A DNA stretch of 64,000 nt from Aspidiotus rigidus (Eukaryota > Arthropoda > Insecta > Hemiptera > Diaspididae), in NCBI GenBank assembly GCA_035079385.1, contig JAVHKY010000029.1, forward strand, positions 11,160,001-11,224,000, in the 5' to 3' direction. The notes beneath the pieces are model-generated. The model worked only from the letters and a program-made list of their open reading frames with translations. It had not been told where the DNA came from and made no database searches. Made by a program: the position numbers and the translations under genes. Positions 55,745-64,000 of this stretch are shown here, piece by piece. The stretch's first letter is position 1. Each line of letters starts with the position of its first letter.

Positions 55745-58166
55745 CAGGAGGCGTTTCAAAAGTAAGGTCACACTAGCTATAAAATCGCAAAAAATGGCAA
55801 TTTTGCCTTGTGCCGCCGTAAGAATGTTCTTTAGGCTTGTAGAAACAAAATGCATTATCACTATCCGATGATTGTGTCAGTACGTGTACAGTGATATCGT
55901 ATAACCATGAATTCAGGTGTGTCTCTGTTGTCCGATTTTTCAACTTCTCGTTTGAAACCGCGTGACTACGAAATTTGCGCTGTAATCAAGTTTCTAACTT
56001 CAGAAAATGTGCCCGCCGCTGATATTTATCGCAGAACGAGTGCAGTTTATGGTGCTGAAAGTATCATGTCTCTAGGTCATGTGTACAAGTGGGTACAACG
56101 TTTCAAAGAAGGGCACAATGATGCGCAAAGCGGTCAATTGGGCTGCTTAACTAAGCTAATGCTTTTAGCCATTAGCCGTTAGCCGAGGAATTTTTGGTCG
56201 AAATTACTTATGAATGCAAATTAGCTTTAAATCCGCCCTGCTAATGGCAAATTTTTTCCATTAATCTTTTGTATTTTCTGTACACAGTAATAAGTCACAT
56301 ATTATTAAATCTTACTGCTTGTGTTACTAAAGAAATAATCTGAGAAATGGGTTTTTCTTCAATGATGAAAGAAGACTATTTTTCTAGATTGCTTCAAAAT
56401 TAATTCATTGCCCAAGCTCGATTCAATAGCTGATAAGCTGAATGGCTGCTGCTGCTGAGTGCTGCAGTACTGCTTGAGAAGTTAGTTTAGTAAACAAAGA
56501 CTTCAGCTTACCAGCTACTACTGATACTCAGGAATGGGACTGATTTATCTTGATACTCATCGCAAGTAATCTATGATCATAACAAGTAACAAGGTGTGTA
56601 ATGTGTTGTTCAAATTGAAAATTGAAAATTGAAAATGTTATAGTTCAAAAAAAAAATTTTAATGGAAATGTGAAATCTGAGATGTCTTTATCTTTGCATT
56701 CTTGTTTTTTGTTTGATTAATGACTATTTAATCATGCCAATGCCATTGGCACCAGATCAGGGTTGCAAAAAAAAATGAGTTTTTTTTTCTTTTTAAAAAA
56801 AAAAACATTTAAAACAAAAAGTTTGTTTAAAACATTCTCATGAGAGCCAATGTAAATTTCTCGATTTTTCCAGTTTTAAACATGTTTTAAACACGTTTTA
56901 AACATCATTTGTTTAATTGTTTAAAACGTCGCAACCCTGCCCCAGATTGATTTTCCTGTGATGTCACATAGCACACTAAAGCTCCCAGAGCACAATGTTG
57001 AACTCATAAGAAAAGCATGGAGACTTTTGAGAAATAGAATTTTTTAGAATAAAAAGTTTATTTTTGTGAAGCCGAGAATCTCAGGTTCATATTACATTAT
57101 ATCTCATAATTCTCAATGAAGGAATTAATTTCATCACATAAGAGAGCAATATATCAAGTTTTATGATATAAAATGAAGCTGAAAATCTTGGCTTTGCAAA
57201 AATCAACTTCTTCTAAAATATTTCGTCGAATTTGAAATAATTTAAATTCCTCAAAGGCCTATACGCTTTTCTTATGAGATTGGCTCGTGTTCTGAAAGCT
57301 TTGGTCTGCTATATGACGTCATGGAAAATCGATCTATTGCCAATAACTGAAACTGAGTGATCAAAATTGATATCTTCTTATTATTCAGTACCTACTTACA
57401 TTTAAATAGCAACTATTTCACAATTTATTTTCTTGGCTGGACATTTTCACCGCAGTTTGGGTATGATATCCGACATAGTTGGTCAAAGACCTGTAAAATG
57501 ATACCCATATTGATTGCTCTTGCTCTTTAGCCCTTAGCTAGCCAATGAGACTGGGTTACCCGTCAGCTGATAGCCGAGGCCAATCAATTTCGAGGCTTAA
57601 TTTTTAGCCAAGTTTTTAGCTAATGTGATTAACTAAGCAGCCCTGGCGGTCGACCGTCTCGTCTGATTCCTTGACTGGTGATGCAATTGTTTCAGTGCGC
57701 ACTCTCTTGGAAAAGAATCGTAGGTTTACTATTACCGATTTACTCCGAAAGATGGCGGTATTTTATTTTGTTGATTGTAGGCATATTACAATTCATGCGA
57801 AAAGTCGCGGCGAGATGGGTGCCGCAACTTCTTCCTGGTGAGGACAAGAAAAGGCGAGTGGAGGCGGCTCTCACTTTCCTATCTGAGTACAGTGAACCGG
57901 AAGATGAAATTTTAGATCGAATAGTAACGGGCGACGAGAATTGGCTGCATTTTTGGACTCCAGAGTGCAAGGAAACATCGAAACACTGGAAGATAGAAGA
58001 AAAAACGGCACCGCGAAAATGCAAGCAAGAACGGAGCACAAGAAAGGTGATGTTAACTGCCTTTTGGGACCGTCATGGTATAATTTATACCGAATATCAT
58101 TCTCAGGGAAATACAATAACAGCTGCATCCTACTTTGACACAATTCTTAAAAATAGATCAAAATGA
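55745..58166 (+). mobile_element. mariner transposon, 3'-truncated and split by a hAT element
   Basis: It starts CAGGAGGCGTTTCAAAAG right after a TA target. The transposase start at 55907 encodes the paired helix-turn-helix: 'YEICAVIKFLTSENVPAADI', 'GHVYKWVQRFKEGHND'. After the insertion at 56138-57645, coding resumes: 'VRTLLEKNRRFTITDLLRKM' (about 57690-57750), and after a frameshift near 57760 'VAARWVPQLLPGEDKKRRVE' and 'RIVTGDENWLHFWTPECKE', which holds the first catalytic aspartate. It ends at 58166; the second and third catalytic residues and the 3' inverted repeat are absent. Inactive. Confidence 0.9.
56138..57645. mobile_element. hAT-type non-autonomous element inside the mariner
   Basis: Ends TTGGGCTGCTTA (56138) and TAAGCAGCCCTG (57645). 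The right end complements to CAGGGCTGCTTA, the usual CAG start of hAT elements, and the left end differs at two of the first three bases. Flanks GCGGTCAA (56130-56137) and GCGGTCGA (57646-57653) are an 8-bp target duplication with one mismatch. Together they restore the mariner sequence. 1508 bp, no transposase frame. Subterminal 'gctaatg'/'agccattagccgttagc' words occur near both ends. One TGACGTCA at 57314-57321. Confidence 0.9.
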
Positions 58167-58532
58167 TCTGAAATCGAGAACACAGTCATAGTAATTGTCA
58201 CATTCAGTACTTCGGATGAACCACAGAATTAGAAGACATTTTTCCTCGAGCTGAGTATAGAAAATCCCCCATGATTTCACAGTGACACATTATTGGTCTA
58301 ATAAGAAGGATTTGTCTCTCCTTCGGCGTTTCTACTGTCATTAAAAGGTTCTAAGCAAAGTTGCACGATGTGTTCTCTTCGCCAAAGACAACTTATTAAA
58401 ATGCTGAAGTTTCCCTCTGGTTATTCAAGCTGACTCAGAATCCTCGAGCTGACAAAAAACGTTCCCCGCACACCACCGACTTGGTACCTATGTTTTTTCA
58501 GCTGAAGATAACTTTAAACTCGCCTCGCAGAG
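58167..58532. other. 3' flank of the AAA-ATPase-like gene
   Basis: No gene seen; no canonical AATAAA on the minus strand within 150 bp after the stop. Confidence 0.4.
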
Positions 58533-60355
58533 TCATTGTTGAACGATCTCTTCACCTTTGTAAAGTTCAGCTTTCCAATCGTGAATATTTTGAGATCCGG
58601 AATCAAAATTTATTCCAACGCAAAATGTTTTCTTATCGCGAGTTATCCTTTTTTTATACGACTCCACGGCGAGTTCTAAAGCCGTTTCTGCTGTTTGATC
58701 AATAGTGAACTGAAAACAGCAATTGACGCTAGGAATTTCGATTCTCGTGCAGTCGGATTCGATTTTCGTTTTCAGACCAAAATTTTCCAACAGTAAGTAG
58801 AAAATAGTCTGAAAATTAGGCAATGTAGCATTCTGGCGTATTTCGATGGGGATTTTCGAAATATGGTCGCGCATTTTGCCGACGAACGCCTCCATATTTA
58901 GCGAAGCTATGTACTGTTTCATTTCTTCGCTGTCGCGGTAGACCTCAAGAGAATCTAATTGAGCGAAACCATTGAGAAAGAAACCAAAGAAGTCGCTTCT
59001 AGCCTGCTCGTTTCGAAAATCCAATTTATAGTAACCGTAATTGCCACGCTCTTCATATCCGCGTATGGTTAGGTAGCCTGTCTGGAAGAGGAAGCGTTCT
59101 AGATCAACTCTTTTTACTACGTCTATTGGTGTTTTTAGAGGAAATCCTTCGGTAGCTGAATTTCCTAGATCGAACAAAATTTGCGGATCTTTACGGGCAC
59201 TCTCTATCAGAAAATGTGGAAGTTTTTCGCACACGATCGAAGAACTCTCATTGTCGTTAATAATACTCATGTGGGATAGAACTGAGGAAGGACTGAAGAC
59301 TGAATTGTTCTCGTGGGAAAACCTGTAATCATTATGCAGAGTTTGGATCTTGTTCCAGCGCTCGACGGGCACCGTATGATCCACAAAATAAGTCTCCAGC
59401 TCATCTCGCGTAAAACCCATCATAGTGGCGTACTTCGGATCCAGGGTTATGTCCACGAGATGATCGTGCCCGCCACCTTCGGGACCGCATATAGAAAACT
59501 GATTCACGCCGGTTACGAAAATGAATTGTAAGTACTTATCGCTCAAACTGGTCAGTACGCTGATGAATTTTTCGAGAACATTTCGAGTGTCATTCACGCT
59601 CTTGAGACCTCTGTGCATACTCCTGATGACGGGACTGTCGTATTCGTCGATCAAGACAACCACTCGGTTATGGGTTTTGTTCGACAACTCTTCGACCAAG
59701 TTTTGAAATCGAATTTTCAAGGTCGAGTCCTTTTTAGGTTCAACTCCGTGCTCTTTCTCCATCTTTTTCAGTTCTTCCTTCAAACTGGCATCGAATTTTT
59801 GCGAGTTCAATTTAGAGAAGTCGAATTGTAAAATTGGAAATGCCATCCAGCTGTACGAGCAATTATGAATCGCCGTACCTTCGAAGAGTTTCTTGTTGCC
59901 TTTGAAAATCTCTGCCAACGTGCTCAGAAAAAGTGTTTTGCCGAAACCCGGTGGTCGTACCATGAACAAGTCGTATTCGTGTTCATTAATCAAATCGTAA
60001 ATGTAACCGGTCTTGTCGACGTAGACGTAGTCCCCTTCGAGAATTTCGCGTATGTTGGTAATTCCATTGGGTAACTTCTTGGGAACGGTGGGATTGATCG
60101 CTGAAAATGAAAAGAAAAATATGAATGAAAATTGCTAGAGTACTTTCACAGAAATTTTAGAAAGATTGAGTTTTTATTTCTTATGAAGGTTGAGCAGCCG
60201 AGCCGCTCCTTATGCGCCTTGCAATTACAGGAGAAGCGGAATGACGTCTACCGGAACCCAGAAGTTGAAATTCCTCGGAAGAAGTAAAAAATAAATTCTT
60301 ACCACTTACCTAAAACGAAAAAGAGAAGTGAAATCAACCCACAAGATGATCTCAT
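58533..60355 (-). CDS. Secreted AAA-ATPase-like protein with degenerate PD-(D/E)XK C-terminus
   Basis: Two exons, 60355-60310 and 60100-58533, joined by a 209-bp GT-AG intron in phase 1; 537 residues. Exon 1 encodes only a signal peptide (MRSSCGLISLLFFVL, then A at the joint). Exon 2 opens with 'LPNGITNIREILEGDYVYVD' and 'KTGYIYDLI', the signature start of the AAA-ATPase_like family (Pfam PF09820). The P-loop variant 'RPPGFGKT' is at 64-71, 'WMAFPILQFDFS' follows, and Walker B 'VVLIDEYDSPV' is at about 162-172. 'IFVTGVNQFS' and 'DITLDPKYATMMGFTRDELE' come next. The C-terminal 140 residues match the partner nuclease domain (PDDEXK_9, PF08011) up to 'VGINFDS'. However, the site usually G-R-x-D...E-x-K reads 'CTRIEIPS...CFQFT', so E and K are replaced by Q and T. 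The ATPase looks intact; the nuclease does not. The family is mainly bacterial, so an origin by transfer is plausible. The function of a secreted version is unknown. Confidence 0.9.
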
Positions 60356-61160
60356 TTCAATCCGCGTGTTTCTTTCTTCTTTACACAAAAATGTGAAAAA
60401 ATGAATTCGTTTGTTTAAAACAGTGCAGTGTGTATAAATTGCACTGTTTGATCCTATTATCATCAACCTAATGAAACAAATTATTCTATCGATAACTATC
60501 GCGAGTTGAGTAGAAGTAAAATAGATAAGTTTTAAGAACGAAACATGCGATAGAAACTGAGTACTGATGTGCATTCACCATAAAGTTTTGAGGAATGTTC
60601 TGATTATTCAAGGGAGAGAAAAATATTGCAGAGAAGATAAACTTCATTAGCTGGCAAAAACCGATTTTTGAAATGTCTCATGTTTTTAGGCTGGGTTTAC
60701 AATTTGATTGAATTTATTACGAATTTGAACTCCTAGCATTCCTGAATCCGGACCCCCTTCTGGCTACTTTGCTACACTAGGTGATATGTTGGAAAATTAT
60801 TAACCAAACTAGCCTCGAAACTAGAACAGTATACTATTCCAGCGTGATGGGGGGGGGGGGGGGCTGACCTAGCGCATGATACATAAATTAGTATGCCTAC
60901 CTTAGGGAAGAGGCAGCGGGCGTGTAGAGGCGCAGCGCCTTCTCAGGGCACTCGGGTGGTGCTCAAAGTTTTCCTTCACGCAAGTCAGACTTGTTTGGTC
61001 AGTTGTCTTTCTCGATGATCTCGACACTAGAAGTATTTTCTAGCCTCAACAGTTTTGGGTAACAGGAAAACAGGAAACACGACTTTATTTTACGCACCAA
61101 TAGATTCAAATATTGAAGAGATTGAAAAGTCAATGGTTTACACTCGCTACATTCTATAGT
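60356..61160. other. Upstream region of the AAA-ATPase-like gene
   Basis: No gene seen. A run of 16 G at about 60847-60862. 'TATAAA'-like sequence was not found at a useful distance from the start. Confidence 0.4.
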
Positions 61161-61164
61161 TTAA

Positions 61165-61206
61165 TTCTTGATAAAGACCACAAGCCAGGTCGAAAAGTCG
61201 AAACAC
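61165..61206 (+). ncRNA. PLE-tail / hammerhead-like motif
   Basis: 'cttgataaagaccacaagcc' then 'aggtcgaaaagtcgaaac': UUGAUAA, a GACC/GGTC stem, then GAAA. A close relative of the CUGAUGA...GAAA core with two core changes. No PLE coding sequence is adjacent. Confidence 0.35.
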
Positions 61207-61359
61207 AAAATAAGATTTTCGTACGGGTAAATCCTTAGAAACTCTGTTACTTCAGGAGAAGACGATTCCACTGAGCTAGAAATATAAACAGGAGAAGGTC
61301 AATGACCCAAGCCCTCCCTAGATCGAATTTTAGGGTACATTCATTGATGGATTGAGCCG

Positions 61360-62950
61360 TGGAGTTTCAACAGGGAACCTGTTTTATCGGGGGGGGGGGT
61401 CGAAAAAGATGTCCGCCGTGCGGCAAGGCTCGAAGCTCGACAATTTTTCTAAGTCCTCCTCCTATCATAATTATATAGCTTGGTGTCGGCCTATGTATGT
61501 ACGCTGAAACCCTTTGAGTAACTAGATATGCAATGCTTCATACATCAATTGACTTACCCCCTTCAATAGCCAGATATGTCATCCTTCAAGCACTGTAAGT
61601 CTCAGAACATCCTCCCAAGGTATTTTAAGTGCCCCTCCTAACGTTTATAGCTCGATGGTCGGTCTATGGATATAACCTGAAACCCTTCAAGCTTCATACA
61701 TCAATTGACTTACCTCCTTCAATAAGCCAGATATGCAATCCTTTAAACACTGCAAGACATAGAACGTCCTCCCAAGGTATTTTAAGTACCCCTCTTAACA
61801 TTTATAACTCGGTGGTCGGTCTATGGATGTAGCCTGAAACCCTTCAAGCTTCATACACCAATTGACTTGGTCCCTTCAATAAGCCAGATATGCAATGCGT
61901 CAAGCACTGTAAGACTCAGAATGTCCTTCCAAGGTATTTAAATCCCCTTCTTATCATTTATAGCTCGGTGGTCGGTGTATGCATGTAGCCTGGAACCCTT
62001 TGTGTAACTAGATATGCAATGCTTCATACACCAATTTACTTACCTCCTTCAATAAGCCAGATATGCAATGTTTTGAGCACTGTAAGACTCAGAACGTCCT
62101 CCCACGGTATTTTAAGTGCCCCTCCTAACATTTATAGCTCGGTTGTCGGTCTATGCATGTAGCCTGAAACCCTTTGAGTAACTAGATATGCAATGCTTCA
62201 TACACCGATTGACTTACGCCCTTCAATAAGCCAGATATGCAATGTTTCAAGCACTGTAAGACTCAGAATGTTTTTCTAAGGTATTTAAATCCCCCTCCTA
62301 TCATTTAGAGCTTGGTAGTCCGTCTATGCATGTAGCCTGGACCATTCAAGTAACTATATATGCAATGCATCGTACACCAATTGACTTACCCCCTTCAATA
62401 AGTCAGATATGCAATTTTCCAAGCACTATAAGACTCAGAACGTCCTTCTAAGGTATTCTAAGTCCTTCTCCTATCATTATATAGCTTAGTGGTTGGTGTA
62501 TACATGTAGCCTAAAACCCTTTCAGTAGCTAGATATGCAATGCTTTATATACCAATTGACTTACCCTCCTTCAATGTTTCAAACATGGTTGGACTCGGAA
62601 CGTCCTTCTATGGTATTCCAAGTCACCCTCCTATCATAGATAGCTTGGTGGTCAGTCTATAGCCTGGGCCCCTTTGAGTACCTAGTATGGAATGCATCAT
62701 ACACCAATTGACTTAGACCATTCAATAAGCTAGATATGCAATGCTTCAAGCAATGTACGACTCAGAACGTCCTTTCAATATATTCTAAGTCCTCCTCCTA
62801 TCATATAGCTCGGAGGTCACCTATTATTTATAGCTCCAAAGTGAGGGCCCGTGATGTCACAATTTGATAACGTCACTGGCTATCGTTGTGGCGTTACAGT
62901 CTACATTCTTCAGATCCCACGTGCCCCATAAAACAGGTTCTATACCATCA
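61360..62950. repeat. Satellite array, unit about 160-175 bp, bounded by the dispersed module
   Basis: About eight units, each with 'tatagctcggtggtcggtct' then 'atgcatgtagcctgaaaccc', 'aactagatatgcaatgcttc', 'accaattgacttacc', 'aataagccagatatgcaatg' and 'actgtaagactcagaacgtc'. Unit starts are near 61485, 61646, 61805, 61960, 62135, 62305, 62480 and 62640. The unit incorporates the dispersed 'cctcctatcatatatagctcg' monomer. 'acagggaacctgttttatcg' at 61370 and the inverse 'cataaaacaggttc' at 62927 bracket the array. Confidence 0.9.
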
Positions 62951-63618
62951 CTCGTTCAACTCCGTTAAAGAACCCATTAATGTCGACACGCCACTGTAAC
63001 TATTTTGTAGTCCGTACGCTGTAACGTATAGAAGTACATAATACCAACTGACCAGACCCATACACCACATGGTATATTCGTATGACTTCCGGACTACACC
63101 AACCCAGTTAGGTGACGGTGCGATCACTGTTCACGAGAGAGTGTGAGTTATGTAGGAGATAGCGTGCTGTAGGTAGCGCTATCGTCAACACCCCCTCCCA
63201 CACGAACGAGACTCTAGACGTATATTACTAGTCTTGCTAATACTCGATTTATTATTTGACTCTTTTGACTTCTACAGTTGTAAAGGTTCATTCATATTAC
63301 TAAAAATGAACAGTTACAGTTTTAGTACATTGAAGGTTTAGAAACAGCTTTATCTATACAATTAAAGACCAAGTGATCTTATTCCCGCAGGTGAGAGATG
63401 TATAAAAAACATTCAGTCAAAGTTCAAAATTATCTTGACAGACCCAGAGGCGAGGCCAAAAAAAAGCGACTATTTTTATCTGTTAGGAAGCTAGGGAGTT
63501 TTAATTCGGAACGGGTCATCGACATGACAAAATTTTTGGAAATTTCACTTTCTTCGTCTTGGCCTTCACGTTCACAGGCAGTTCAATCTGCGTGGATATT
63601 GCTCGCTACACCGGACTA
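62951..63618. other. No gene recognised
   Basis: Single-copy-looking; 3' flank of the serine protease gene. No AATAAA was seen close after its stop. Confidence 0.4.
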
Positions 63619-64000
63619 TTAAACGTAATACCGAATCCACGAGATGTACTCAGATACATCGGTAAAAGCGTTTATTGACATCTTCGAATATTTATCTCTG
63701 GTGCTCACTATACCGCGTAAATAATAACGACCTTTGTACTTGAACACAAAACCTCCGCCGCTATCTCCTCTTCGAGCACTTGGACCAGTATCACCTAAGC
63801 AAAATTTCATATTTTTTTTTAGTCAGTTCTTCCCTTTACAGCTAGAAATCAAGAATACAGCACCTTTTGGAGATACTCCGCAAAAATTGTCGCGACTTAA
63901 GTGCTCCGTTTTCCCGGCGCATTCTTCATGATTGATGTAAACGAGTTCGGCTTTCCGCAAGTACTCACTTTGCTCCAAATTTTCGTCATTTTGAGCTATT
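63619..64000 (-). CDS. Trypsin-fold serine protease, C-terminal exons (continues beyond the window)
   Basis: Two exons, 64000-63864 and 63794-63619, with a 69-bp GT-AG intron in matching phase. They encode the end of a chymotrypsin-family domain: 'LRKAELVYINHEECAGK' and 'RDNFCGVSPKG' (Cys168-Cys182 pair, chymotrypsin numbering), the active-site serine in 'RRGDSGGGFVF', then 'YYLRGIVSTRD' and 'FTDVSEYISWIRYYV'. GDSGGG instead of GDSGGP is found in modular, non-digestive insect proteases (Gastrulation-defective/ModSP-like). Residue 191, normally Cys, is Arg, and no Cys220 is present, so that disulfide is lost on both sides. The histidine and aspartate of the triad lie outside the window. Substrate unknown; an immune, clotting or venom role is a guess. 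Confidence 0.9.

Noticed and set aside
58533..60355. Bacterial contamination as the source of the AAA-ATPase-like gene
   Set aside because: It has a phase-consistent GT-AG intron and a separate signal-peptide exon, and lies among arthropod transposons on both sides.
1..64000. CRISPR arrays, operons, tRNA or rRNA genes
   Set aside because: The tandem repeats lack unique spacers of constant length, no cas-like genes occur, and I found no cloverleaf with A/B boxes or rRNA signature by eye.

Overview
The window is nuclear DNA of an arthropod, most likely an insect. Genes are sparse, coding exons have GT-AG introns of about 66-270 bp, and most of the sequence is decayed mobile DNA: R1-type and RNase H-bearing LINEs, Penelope-like elements (PLEs) with GIY-YIG domains, a mariner, hAT-type non-autonomous elements, MITEs, foldback elements, minisatellites and one satellite array. 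I saw no operons, CRISPR arrays, tRNAs or rRNAs. The species cannot be named from the sequence alone.

Layout. 1-7.5 kb: LINE and PLE remnants. 7.5-10.5 kb: one well-supported plus-strand spliced gene whose last exons encode an RRM-like 'WRG' domain of the MTHFSD/Lost type. 10.5-15.8 kb: dispersed repeats, foldbacks and a MITE. About 15.8 kb: a minus-strand exon that looks like a signal-peptide start exon. 16.7-19.3 kb: an R1-type LINE. 21.4-24 kb: a T-rich minisatellite interrupted by a second copy of the same MITE. 26.7-31.1 kb: a PLE in head-to-head inverted arrangement, split by an 839-bp hAT element with perfect ends and target duplication. 33.4-35.2 kb: a minisatellite and two interlocked inverted repeats. 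37.8-41.1 kb: PLE fragment, a 26-bp minisatellite that flips orientation, and a MITE with subterminal repeats. 43.9-49.4 kb: foldback repeats around the best-preserved PLE. 48.4-52.7 kb: two RNase H-type LINE fragments. 55.1-58.2 kb: a three-level nest (hAT in mariner in PLE). 61.4-62.9 kb: a tandem satellite.

The right-hand 11 kb holds the most interesting host genes, all on the minus strand and all likely secreted or extracellular: a single-exon, 123-residue double-psi beta-barrel (expansin/RlpA/barwin-like) protein at 53.6-53.9 kb; a two-exon protein at 58.5-60.4 kb with a signal peptide in front of an AAA-ATPase-like domain and a degenerate PD-(D/E)XK region; and the C-terminal exons of a trypsin-fold serine protease at the window edge. 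The first two resemble families best known from microbes. The intron and signal peptide of the second show it is a resident eukaryotic gene rather than contamination. A role as saliva or venom effectors is an inference only.

A family of dispersed repeats links many intervals. It combines a roughly 45-bp monomer ('cctatcatatatagctcgag...'), a module reading 'aacaggttccctg' and paired TGACGTCA palindromes. I counted 16 perfect TGACGTCA sites by eye, where about one is expected by chance.
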